Positions 42,031-49,975 of a stretch of 64,000 bases of DNA are shown here, one piece after another. Origin of the DNA: Blautia coccoides (GTDB lineage Bacteria; Bacillota; Clostridia; Lachnospirales; Lachnospiraceae); NCBI RefSeq assembly GCF_034355335.1, contig NZ_CP136422.1, positions 1,243,001-1,307,000 on the forward strand. Direction: 5' to 3'. A program made the position numbers and the translations under genes. Position 1 is the first letter of the stretch. Every line of letters starts with the position of its first letter. The notes below the pieces were generated by a model. The model ran no database searches. It worked only from the letters and a program-made list of their open reading frames with translations, and was not told the origin of the DNA.

Positions 42031-44350
42031 TATTTTCAAGCAGGATAAAGAAAAATTTGTAATTCCAAGAAGCGTACAGCAGGTAATTCCCATCGAGACT
42101 ATCTGGTCTGATGGGATATTTAAAATCGGGAGAAATAAATTTGCACGTACTTATAAATTTACGGATATCAACTATGCGGTGGCAAGCAAAGTAGATAAGG
42201 AAACCATGTTCCTGGAATATATGGATTTATTAAATTCTTTCGATTGCGGTGGAACAACAAAAATAACGATCAATAATCGCCGCTTGAATAAGGTGGATTT
42301 TGAAAAAGCAATTCTGATTCCGATGCAGGAGGACGGACTGGATTTATATCGGAAAGAGTACAACAATATGCTTTTAGATAAGGCAACCAGTTCCAACAGC
42401 ATGGTGCAGGAAAAATATGTGACAGTATCCTGCTATAAGAAAACAATCGAAGAAGCCAGAACGTATTTTGCACGAGTGACAACAGAGCTGAACAGTCATT
42501 TTGCAAGATTGGGTTCCAAATGTGTAGAGATAAATGGAGAAGATAAGTTACGGATTCTGCATGATTTTTACCGTACAGGAGAAGAATCTGGTTTCCATTT
42601 TGATATTCAGGAGAATATGAGAAAAGGACACAGCTTCAAAGATTATATCTGTCCGGATACCTTTGAATTTGAAAAAGATTATTTCCGCATGGGAGATCGT
42701 TATGGAAGGGTACTTTTTCTTCGTGAGTATGCTTCTTACATCAAAGACGATATGATAGCAGAACTGACCGACATGAATCGAAATCTGATGTTGAGTATTG
42801 ATGTGATTCCGGTTCCGACTGATGAAGCAGTACAGGAAGTGGAAAAACGTCTGCTTGGTGTGGAGACAAATATCACGAACTGGCAGAGACGGCAGAATGC
42901 AAACAATAACTTTTCTGCAGTGATTCCTTATGATTTGGAACAGCAGAGAAAAGAGAGTAAAGAGTTTATGGACGATCTGACCACGAGAGATCAACGCATG
43001 ATGTTTGGAATACTGACTATGGTGCATACGGCAGAATCAAAGAAACAGCTTGACGCAGATACAGAAACACTTCTGACAATTGGACGGAAAAAGTTATGCC
43101 AGTTTTCGATTCTAAAATTTCAGCAGATGGACGGACTAAATACAGCACTACCCATCGGACACCGGAAGATTCCAGCAGTCCGCACACTGACTTCGGAGAG
43201 TGTAGCAGTGTTGATGCCATTCCGGGTGCAGGAGATTATGGACGCAGGAGGTATCTATTGTGGAGAAAATGCAATCTCCCATAACTTAATCATGTGTAAT
43301 AAAGAAAAACTGTTGAATCCAAACTCATTCCTTTTGGGTGTGCCGGGAAGTGGAAAATCCTTTAATGCAAAAATGCAGATTGTATTTCTGGCACTGGCAA
43401 CGCAGGACGATATCCTGATTTGTGATCCAGAGCGAGAGTATGCATCATTAGTTGAAGCAATGGGCGGAGAAGTGGTTCGCATTGCTGCAGGAAGCCGGGA
43501 TTATATCAATGCAATGGATATGGTAGACGGTTATGGAGATGGCGGTGATCCAGTGATTGAGAAGTCACAGTTTATTTTATCTCTGTTTGAACAGTTGGAT
43601 AAAAAAGGAATCAATGCAAAGGAACGTTCTATTATTGACCGATGTGTGGGAGAAGTTTATGAGGAATATCAGCATGGCGGAGCAGTGCCGACTTTGCGGG
43701 TGCTGCGTGAAAAATTTTTAGAACAGGAAGAACCGGAAGCACAGGATTTGGCACTGGTATCAGAATTATTTACCAATGGAAGTCTGGACGCATTTGCACA
43801 TGAAAGTAATGTTGATGTGAATAACCGTATCATGGTATACGACATTCTGGATTTAGGAAAACAGTTAAAGACCATGGGACTTCTGGTAATCACTGATGCA
43901 ATGTTGAACCGGGTAACGGAGAACTGGAAACAGGGAAAGCGAACCCATATTTTCTTAGACGAGTTTCATGTAGTATTTGAAAATGAGTATTCCGGAGCAT
44001 TTTTTAACTCTGCATGGCGAAGATTTCGTAAGCGTAATGCATTTCCGACAGCAATTACCCAGAACGTGGAATATTTGTTAGATTCTGTTCTTGCAAGTAC
44101 GATGATTTCCAACAGTGCGTATATCGTGATGCTTAATCAGGCAGAGCCGGATAGGGCAAAACTGGCAACACTTCTAAATATCTCCACAGAACAGATGGGA
44201 TATATCACAAATGCAGATGCCGGTTGTGGTCTGGTGAAATACGGAAGTTCGCTTGTACCGTTCGTCAATAGATTTCCAACCAATACAAGGTTGTATAAAC
44301 TGATGACCACAAAGCCGGGAGAGGACAGTATCAACCGGGGAAGAATGTAA
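42011..44350 (+). CDS. VirB4-family conjugation ATPase
   Basis: A 779-residue motor ATPase of the type IV secretion channel. The N-terminal CagE/TrbE/VirB domain is followed by the ATPase with Walker A GVPGSGKSFN near residue 445 and DILICDPEREYASLVEAMGG. The Walker B region is THIFLDEFHVVFENEYSGAF, and RFRKRNAFPTAITQNVEYLL is the typical sensor helix. Length and layout match Tn1549-like VirB4. Confidence 0.93.
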   Translation: MIKTLSNIFKQDKEKFVIPRSVQQVIPIETIWSDGIFKIGRNKFARTYKFTDINYAVASKVDKETMFLEYMDLLNSFDCGGTTKITINNRRLNKVDFEKAILIPMQEDGLDLYRKEYNNMLLDKATSSNSMVQEKYVTVSCYKKTIEEARTYFARVTTELNSHFARLGSKCVEINGEDKLRILHDFYRTGEESGFHFDIQENMRKGHSFKDYICPDTFEFEKDYFRMGDRYGRVLFLREYASYIKDDMIAELTDMNRNLMLSIDVIPVPTDEAVQEVEKRLLGVETNITNWQRRQNANNNFSAVIPYDLEQQRKESKEFMDDLTTRDQRMMFGILTMVHTAESKKQLDADTETLLTIGRKKLCQFSILKFQQMDGLNTALPIGHRKIPAVRTLTSESVAVLMPFRVQEIMDAGGIYCGENAISHNLIMCNKEKLLNPNSFLLGVPGSGKSFNAKMQIVFLALATQDDILICDPEREYASLVEAMGGEVVRIAAGSRDYINAMDMVDGYGDGGDPVIEKSQFILSLFEQLDKKGINAKERSIIDRCVGEVYEEYQHGGAVPTLRVLREKFLEQEEPEAQDLALVSELFTNGSLDAFAHESNVDVNNRIMVYDILDLGKQLKTMGLLVITDAMLNRVTENWKQGKRTHIFLDEFHVVFENEYSGAFFNSAWRRFRKRNAFPTAITQNVEYLLDSVLASTMISNSAYIVMLNQAEPDRAKLATLLNISTEQMGYITNADAGCGLVKYGSSLVPFVNRFPTNTRLYKLMTTKPGEDSINRGRM

Positions 44351-44381
44351 AATTAAAAATATTTTGAATAATGAAAAGCAA

Positions 44382-44422
44382 GGCACTGGAAATCGTCACA
44401 ATTTGTGGCGTTTTTTAGTGCC
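44382..44422 (+). terminator. Nested hairpin / attenuator after virB4
   Basis: CGTCACA (44394-44400) with TGTGGCG (44404-44410) is followed by TTTTTT. An outer GGCACT (44382-44387) with AGTGCC (44417-44422) encloses it. The two layers could compete, which suggests partial termination before the next gene. Confidence 0.6.
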
Positions 44423-44438
44423 GGAAAAGGAGCCAAAT

Positions 44439-44846
44439 ATGTCAGAAATCAGATTTTCATCAAAGGAACACGAAAAGTTTTTTTATCAGATGTTAGCTAA
44501 ATGCGGAAAGCACGACAGTTATTACAGTTCATTTTTCTATTGTGTGGGAATTTCTGAAGATACCAGAAATCATGTTGATCGCATGTTTGATTTTAAAGAG
44601 CGTTTGATTAAACCAGAAGCATTGCATGAAGGGTGGCAGACAGGCGGTTCGGCACGATTGACCAGACTGGCTTTCAACTTGTGGAATGGATATGTGGAGA
44701 AGGGAGAAGAAAGCTTGTCTACTCCATACGAGATGTTCGATTGTGGCTATGCACCATATTTTTATGAAGCAATCCGCATGAAATACCCGGAATACTGCCG
44801 GGAACTGCCACAGGTAAGTAAAAAAGAAACTAATCATGAACGCTAG
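44439..44846 (+). CDS. DUF6075-like protein
   Basis: About 135 residues. The body (FSSKEHEKFFYQMLAKCGKH, VDRMFDFKERLIKPEALHEG, WQTGGSARLTRLAFNLWNGY) resembles the DUF6075 proteins found beside conjugation genes of Clostridia. No enzyme motif is seen. The ATG at 44439 has AAAAGGAG upstream; the longer frame from 44364 runs through a terminator hairpin. Confidence 0.7.
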   Translation: MSEIRFSSKEHEKFFYQMLAKCGKHDSYYSSFFYCVGISEDTRNHVDRMFDFKERLIKPEALHEGWQTGGSARLTRLAFNLWNGYVEKGEESLSTPYEMFDCGYAPYFYEAIRMKYPEYCRELPQVSKKETNHER

Positions 44847-44871
44847 ATAAAGATTCAAATGGAGGAAAGCG

Positions 44872-46593
44872 ATGGATCGTAAGATAAAAACACGCCAAGT
44901 CCATAAGGATATTAAAGTATTAGATAAGACGGTTACAGTGACAGACCATATTAAGCAGTCCTATGTCAGAACAAAAGAAAATGTCATGCAATCGACAGAA
45001 AGACCTAATGACAGAGAGAATAATCCAGTGGGGTATGCAGAAGATGCGGCCAGCGAGTATGCTGACCGCATCTTTCACGAAACAGGGCATCAGGTACGCA
45101 GACAGGCAGGAAAGATTATTGAACGGAAGAAAGAGAAAGCTTCTGTTTCTTCGACAGGCGAAGAAACAGTTTACCCGCCGAAAGAACAAATCCGACCAGC
45201 ACCGCCTTCAGGCAGAGAAAAGACACAGGAGCAGGGAAAAGAACTTGCTGTCAAAAAAATCAAGACCATTGAACGAGATACAAGAACCATCAAGACCGGG
45301 AGAGCATCGGAACAGGTAGTAAAGAATACCGGAAAAGGTACTATCAAGACTTCTGGAAAAGCGGTCAAGACTGCAGAACAAACGGCAAAGACCAGTATCA
45401 AAACATCGGAGCAGACAGCAAATGCTTATGTCCAGGCAATGCATTATTCCATGAAAAAGGCAGAAAAAGCAGTGCAGACAGCAAGACAGACAGCACGAGA
45501 TACCACAATTGCAGTGAAAAAGACAGCAAAAGCGATAACACATGCGATAAAAGCGTTGATTGAAGCTACAAAAGCATTACTGAGTGCATTGACTGCAGGT
45601 GGTTGGATTGCGGTTATGATTTTGATTATCGTCATTTTATTTGGTGGTTTTCTATGCATGACAGGTGGGGATAATTCCAGTACGGTTTCTTATGTCAGTG
45701 CAGAAGTAGAAGCATACGAGCCACTAATCCGGCAATATGCAAATCAATATGGTATTGGAGAGTATCTGGAACTAATCAAAGCCATTATGATGCAGGAATC
45801 TGGCGGAAGAGGACTTGATCCAATGCAGTGTTCGGAAGGAAGCTTTAATACAAAATATCCCAGACAGCCGAATGGAATCACGGATCCAGAGTATTCGATT
45901 TCCTGTGGTGTGCAAGAAATAAAAAGTTGTCTGGAACGTGCAGGAGTAAAAAATCCTCTGGATATGGAAAATATTAAACTGGCATTGCAAAGTTACAACT
46001 ACGGAAATGGATATCTGGAATGGGCGAAAGCCAGAGGTGGATATACTCTTGCAAATGCAGCAGAATTTTCTGATATGATGGCACAGAGAATGGGGTGGAG
46101 CAGTTATGGGGACAAACAGTATGTACTACATGTGCTTCAGTATTATGCATTTGGAAGAATCCCGACGGGAATTGGCAATCAGGCAATCGTTCAGGTGGCA
46201 GCATCGCAGGAAGGAAAAGGCGGAACAACCTACTGGAGCTGGTATGGCTTTAGAAGTCGGGTAGAGTGGTGTGGCTGCTTTGTGTCCTGGTGTGCAGACC
46301 AGAGCGGTTGCATTCAGAGTGGGGTCATTCCGAAATTTTCTCTTTGTTCGGACGGTGTGAAATGGTTTGAAAGTAAAGGAAGGTTCCGGGATGCCAGTTA
46401 TACTCCGGCGGCAGGAGATATTATTTTCTTTGACTGGGGAAATAATGGAACGATTGACCATGTTGGAATTGTAGAGAGCGTCAGTGGTGGAACTGTAAAT
46501 ACCATTGAAGGCAATAGTGGGGATAAAGTGGCGAGACGAAGTTACAGTATCGGAAGTAGTAATATTTATGGATATGGTGTTCCGGCATATTAG
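44872..46593 (+). CDS. CwlT-like peptidoglycan hydrolase of the transfer apparatus
   Basis: A 573-residue protein. A long lysine/threonine-rich cytosolic region has repeated KTxxKAVKTAEQTAKTS-type heptads (about residues 130-230). One membrane helix follows (GGWIAVMILIIVILFGGFLC). Outside are a lysozyme-like domain (about 285-400, with catalytic Glu in MMQESGGRG) and a C-terminal CHAP/NlpC-P60 amidase-endopeptidase domain (Cys in WCGCFVSWC, His in TIDHVGIVES). This two-enzyme protein opens the cell wall for the mating channel, as CwlT and Tn916 Orf14 do. GGAGG precedes the ATG. Confidence 0.9.
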   Translation: MDRKIKTRQVHKDIKVLDKTVTVTDHIKQSYVRTKENVMQSTERPNDRENNPVGYAEDAASEYADRIFHETGHQVRRQAGKIIERKKEKASVSSTGEETVYPPKEQIRPAPPSGREKTQEQGKELAVKKIKTIERDTRTIKTGRASEQVVKNTGKGTIKTSGKAVKTAEQTAKTSIKTSEQTANAYVQAMHYSMKKAEKAVQTARQTARDTTIAVKKTAKAITHAIKALIEATKALLSALTAGGWIAVMILIIVILFGGFLCMTGGDNSSTVSYVSAEVEAYEPLIRQYANQYGIGEYLELIKAIMMQESGGRGLDPMQCSEGSFNTKYPRQPNGITDPEYSISCGVQEIKSCLERAGVKNPLDMENIKLALQSYNYGNGYLEWAKARGGYTLANAAEFSDMMAQRMGWSSYGDKQYVLHVLQYYAFGRIPTGIGNQAIVQVAASQEGKGGTTYWSWYGFRSRVEWCGCFVSWCADQSGCIQSGVIPKFSLCSDGVKWFESKGRFRDASYTPAAGDIIFFDWGNNGTIDHVGIVESVSGGTVNTIEGNSGDKVARRSYSIGSSNIYGYGVPAY

Positions 46594-46619
46594 AGAAAAA
46601 TGTTGTTTGGAATAATAGC

Positions 46620-46650
46620 GGAGATATTTATAAAAGTAAATCTCTTTTTT
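46620..46650 (+). terminator. Terminator of the transfer operon
   Basis: A GAGATATTTA...TAAATCTC stem, imperfect, is followed by TTTTTT just after the hydrolase gene. Confidence 0.6.
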
Positions 46651-46660
46651 AAAATGAAAA

Positions 46661-46699
46661 GAACCAGTGAGAGAATCATTAAACTTCACTTACTGGTTC
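46661..46699 (-). terminator. Inverted repeat at the end of the minus-strand XRE gene
   Basis: GAACCAGT (46661-46668) pairs with ACTGGTTC (46692-46699). On the minus strand the hairpin is followed by TTTTCATTTT, so it can end the regulator transcript. Confidence 0.6.
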
Positions 46700-47060
46700 A
46701 ATTCGTTTCAAATTTCTCGGACAACTCTGTCAGTTCTTTCACCGTTTCCTGGGTGTGATGCAGCAGGGTGTCACGCATTTCTGGCGGACAGCTGGAATAA
46801 AGCATTTTCATCTGATTGACACCCTCATCCTCCAGAGAAACATCTGGATTTATAAGTGTATCTAAAGAGATATGCAGGACCTTGGCCAATGCTCTCAAAA
46901 TCAAATAAGAAGGATTCATTTTCCCCTTTTCGATATTGGCGATTTGCTTTACAGAAACATGGCTCAAATCAGATAGCTCCTGTTGTGTTAGTTCTTTATT
47001 CTTTCGGGCTTCCCGCATTTTTTGCCCCAAAGCAGTTAAATCATCAATCGGCATAATCAT
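46698..47060 (-). CDS. XRE-family regulator
   Basis: A 120-residue protein with an N-terminal helix-turn-helix (MREARKNKELTQQELSDLSH, VSVKQIANIEKGKMNPSY) and a helical C-terminus. It is divergent from the short HTH gene and the two-component operon on its right and lies at the border of the transfer module and the antibiotic cassette. It may repress one of these or itself. The target is unknown. Confidence 0.85.
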   Translation of the reverse strand: MIMPIDDLTALGQKMREARKNKELTQQELSDLSHVSVKQIANIEKGKMNPSYLILRALAKVLHISLDTLINPDVSLEDEGVNQMKMLYSSCPPEMRDTLLHHTQETVKELTELSEKFETN

Positions 47061-47215
47061 TCACCTCAATAATATTGTATCGTTCCGGTTTGTGCAAAGG
47101 AATAACCTTATTATGCTTGATGAACAGCAAGATTATGCTGATTTTTGCAGAGCAATAGATAGGGATAAACTTGTATTCTTCGAGTAAACGAAATATAATA
47201 TTTTGGAGGTGCTAA
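47061..47215. other. Spacer with a gene relic
   Basis: The spacer between the divergent regulators contains a 24-codon reading (MLDEQQDYADFCRAIDRDKL, then VFFE) at 47113-47187. It looks like the end of a lost gene, without a good ribosome site. The strong GGAGG for the next gene follows at about 47205. Confidence 0.35.
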
Positions 47216-47395
47216 ATGGACTACATAACATTAAAAGAGGCAAGCCAAAAATGGAATGTTACGCCTCGCCAGATAAATTATTTATGTGCATCTGGGCGCA
47301 TCCCCGGTGCTGTAAAAATGGCGACGATTTGGCTTATTCCTAAAAATGCAGAGAAGCCAGTAGACAGGCGGAGAAAAGAAAACAAATCTCAGTGA
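47216..47395 (+). CDS. 59-residue helix-turn-helix protein
   Basis: A short protein, MDYITLKEASQKWNVTPRQI, then NYLCASGRIPGAVKMATIWL and a basic tail. It resembles the small excisionase/MerR-like DNA-binding proteins common on Firmicute mobile elements (KEAxxxWxVTxRxIxYLC, GAVKxGxxWLIP). TTGGAGG lies about 7 nt before the ATG. Its last codons overlap the operator box of the response-regulator promoter, so the two may be co-regulated. Confidence 0.75.
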   Translation: MDYITLKEASQKWNVTPRQINYLCASGRIPGAVKMATIWLIPKNAEKPVDRRRKENKSQ

Positions 47396-47423
47396 GGTTT
47401 CTGTGACATTTGGGTGCTACACT
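47392..47423 (+). promoter_or_regulatory. Response-regulator promoter with GTGA box (copy 1)
   Basis: GTGAGGTTTCTGTGACATTT contains two GTGA half-sites at 47392 and 47403, 11 bp apart. TACACT, a -10-like hexamer, lies 15 nt after the start of the second half-site. The same layout occurs at 49234, 52584 and 54510. It is probably a direct-repeat site for the OmpR-type regulator in place of a -35. Confidence 0.7.
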
Positions 47424-47445
47424 GAAAATGAAGGAGTGTGATACC

Positions 47446-48129
47446 ATGCGAATTTTAGTAGTCGAGGATGATCGACTTTTGAATAATACTTTATGCTATA
47501 ACTTGAATACTGCGGGTTATGCGGTTGATTCTGCACTGACAAAATCAGCGGCCGGTAGTTTCTTGACGAAGCAGGACTATGACCTGATTGTGCTGGATGT
47601 AAATTTGCCGGACGGGAACGGTTTTGACTTCTGCCGGGAGGTAAAAGAGCGCCGCCCCGATACCGCTATTATCTTTCTGACCGCAAATGATATGGAAAGC
47701 GATATGCTCAAAGGGTATGAACTGGGCGCAGAGGATTATGTGACAAAACCTTTCCCTATGAGCGTCTTTCAAAAGAAACTGGCGGTGGTGCTGGGGCGGC
47801 TGACAAAACAATATGGTGGTGATACTTATGAGGATGGCACACTGACCATCAATTTTTCAGAGATGAGTGCTGCCCTGTCAGGAAAGCTACTTACATTCAC
47901 CCCACTGGAATATCGACTTTTGAAAATCCTGATGAAAAATCCACAGATCGTTTTGACGCGGCAAGTCTTGTTGGAAAAACTGTGGGACGCAGACGGAAAT
48001 TTTGTGGATGAACACGCTCTGACTGCGGCTATCAGCCGGGTACGAAACAAAATCGAAACACCCGACCGTCAGTACATCAAAACGGTATATGGTATGGGCT
48101 ATATGTGGATCGGAGGGGCGCTGAAATGA
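47446..48129 (+). CDS. OmpR-family response regulator
   Basis: A 227-residue regulator. The receiver domain has the phospho-acceptor Asp51 (LIVLDVNLPDGNGFDF), the switch Thr/Ser region (IIFLTAND) and Lys in YVTKPF. The winged-helix effector domain is C-terminal (LTPLEYRLLKILMKN-like; RVRNKIETPDRQYIKTVYGM). The ATG at 47446 follows AAGGAG. It overlaps the kinase gene (ATGA). It likely binds the GTGA boxes before itself and the two ABC operons. Confidence 0.92.
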   Translation: MRILVVEDDRLLNNTLCYNLNTAGYAVDSALTKSAAGSFLTKQDYDLIVLDVNLPDGNGFDFCREVKERRPDTAIIFLTANDMESDMLKGYELGAEDYVTKPFPMSVFQKKLAVVLGRLTKQYGGDTYEDGTLTINFSEMSAALSGKLLTFTPLEYRLLKILMKNPQIVLTRQVLLEKLWDADGNFVDEHALTAAISRVRNKIETPDRQYIKTVYGMGYMWIGGALK

Positions 48130-49178
48130 ATGTGCGAAAACTTTCCGTCAACAAAGCCTGTATCTTTTTAGCTGTTCTCCTGCTGGCGGCAATGGTGACG
48201 ATTTCAGTGGCTTTATATGCGTTGACCCAAGATATAACCGCTGTTTGGTATGTACTATTGTTCGGCATTTTTGTGCTGTTTTGCTCTATTTGTTTTATGG
48301 TGCTGGTTCGCCGTAAATTGGCGATGTTCTCCGATGCTTTTTGCAGTTTAATGGATGATATGTTGTCCGGGAATATGCAGCCGAAACAGACTGTGGAAGA
48401 AGAAAGTCTTTTCTATAAAATTGAATATCGGTTGAACCGTTTGTATGAAGTCATGCAGAAAAACAAGAACAGCATTGCACAAGAGCGGGCTGACTTGCAA
48501 GAACTGATTTCCGATATTTCCCATCAGGTCAAGAACCCGATTGCGAACTTGAAAATGATTAACAGCACCCTGCTTGAAAATGAAGTCCCTGTGCAAAAGC
48601 AAAAAGAGTTTCTTACAGCACAGGCCACCCAACTTGATAAACTGGATTTTCTCATGCAGGCTATGATTAAAACCTCGCGTCTGGAAACAGGTGTCATTTC
48701 TCTGGAAAAGAAAAGACAGCCGCTTTATGATACGCTTGCCGCCGCATTGGGAGGTATCCTTCTGAACGCCGAGAAAAAACAGATCAATGTTCAAGTGGAC
48801 TGCCCGGAGAGCTTGATCGTTTCTCATGACAGAAAATGGACAGGTGAAGCGATGTTCAACATTTTGGATAATGCGGTGAAATATACGCCGGAGGGCGGTC
48901 AAATCCGGGTTTCGGTTGAAAGTTGGGAAATGTATGTGAAAATTGACATTGCTGATACAGGCATTGGCATCTCAGAACAGCATCAGGGGGCAATTTTCAA
49001 GCGGTTCTATCGGGAGGACATCGTACATGATGTAGATGGAATTGGTATTGGTCTGTATCTGGCTCGTGAGATCGTAACCTTGCAAGGCGGTTATATTCGG
49101 GTAACATCCGAGGTTGGGAAGGGGTCAACCTTTTCTGTTTTCCTGCTTCGAGAACAGAGTAAGTGCGCCGAAGAATAA
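48126..49178 (+). CDS. Intramembrane-sensing histidine kinase (BceS-like)
   Basis: A 350-residue kinase. Two N-terminal membrane helices (CIFLAVLLLAAMVTISVALY and YVLLFGIFVLFCSICFMVLV) are joined by a very short loop, as in intramembrane-sensing kinases that detect peptide antibiotics through a partner transporter. HisKA has His133 (ISDISHQVKNPIANLKMI). The HATPase has NILDNAVKYTPEGGQ, DTGIGIS and GIGIGLYLAREIV. It is coupled to the response regulator and followed by the ABC operons. Confidence 0.9.
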   Translation: MNVRKLSVNKACIFLAVLLLAAMVTISVALYALTQDITAVWYVLLFGIFVLFCSICFMVLVRRKLAMFSDAFCSLMDDMLSGNMQPKQTVEEESLFYKIEYRLNRLYEVMQKNKNSIAQERADLQELISDISHQVKNPIANLKMINSTLLENEVPVQKQKEFLTAQATQLDKLDFLMQAMIKTSRLETGVISLEKKRQPLYDTLAAALGGILLNAEKKQINVQVDCPESLIVSHDRKWTGEAMFNILDNAVKYTPEGGQIRVSVESWEMYVKIDIADTGIGISEQHQGAIFKRFYREDIVHDVDGIGIGLYLAREIVTLQGGYIRVTSEVGKGSTFSVFLLREQSKCAEE

Positions 49179-49233
49179 ATGTCACAGGCTTATGACATTT
49201 AGAACCGAATTGTCCAGAAATAATTTATAGCTC

Positions 49234-49265
49234 GTGACATTCCTGTGAGGTTTGGTCGTTATAAT
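49234..49265 (+). promoter_or_regulatory. ABC operon 1 promoter with GTGA box (copy 2)
   Basis: GTGACATTCCTGTGAGGTTT has GTGA at 49234 and 49245. TATAAT (49260-49265) lies 15 nt from the second half-site start. There is no separate -35. Confidence 0.75.
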
Positions 49266-49296
49266 GGGCTTAACGAAAGAAAGGATGGTGTTCTTT

Positions 49297-49962
49297 ATGA
49301 GCATTTTGCAAACGACTGAACTAAAAAAATATTATGGTTCAAAGCCCAATATTACGAAAGCACTGGATGGCGTGACCCTCTCCATTGAGGATGGGGAGTT
49401 CGTGGCTATTGTTGGTACTTCTGGCAGTGGAAAATCCACACTTCTGAATATGATGGGAGGATTGGATACGCCAACTTCCGGCAGTATCAAAGTAAAAGGA
49501 AAAGAATTGTCGAAATTCAAGGATGAACAGCTTACCATCTTCCGCAGACGCAACATCGGTTTTATCTTTCAGAATTACAATCTTGTTCCTGTGCTGAACG
49601 TCTATGAAAATATTGTTTTGCCGGTGGAGCTGGATGGTGATACCGTTGATAAGCATTTCATGAATGAAGTCGTGAAAATGCTGGCTCTCGATGAAAAGCT
49701 GAACAGTATGCCTAACAATCTGTCCGGTGGTCAGCAGCAGCGTGTAGCGATTGCCCGCGCCCTTGTTTCTAAACCGGCTATCATCCTGGCCGACGAACCT
49801 ACTGGAAACCTTGACAGCAGAACCAGTAGCGATGTATTGGGTCTTTTGAAAATGACCAGCCAGAAATTTCATCAGACCATTGTGATGATTACTCATAACA
49901 ATGAGATCGCCCAGCTTGCCGACCGCATTATTCGTATTGAGGACGGCCGGATTTCCGAGTAA
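49297..49962 (+). CDS. ABC transporter ATP-binding protein (MacB/BceA-like)
   Basis: A 221-residue ATPase of the lipoprotein-translocase/antimicrobial-peptide type. Walker A is [18 protein letters not shown], then the Q-loop [10 protein letters not shown], signature [15 protein letters not shown], Walker [14 protein letters not shown] and the switch His in ITHNN. The ATG at 49297 follows AAAGGATGG. It is coupled to the large FtsX-type permease downstream; together they probably remove or sense peptide antibiotics. Confidence 0.92.
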   Translation: MSILQTTELKKYYGSKPNITKALDGVTLSIEDGEFVAIVGTSGSGKSTLLNMMGGLDTPTSGSIKVKGKELSKFKDEQLTIFRRRNIGFIFQNYNLVPVLNVYENIVLPVELDGDTVDKHFMNEVVKMLALDEKLNSMPNNLSGGQQQRVAIARALVSKPAIILADEPTGNLDSRTSSDVLGLLKMTSQKFHQTIVMITHNNEIAQLADRIIRIEDGRISE

Positions 49963-49975
49963 AGGGGGCGAAAAC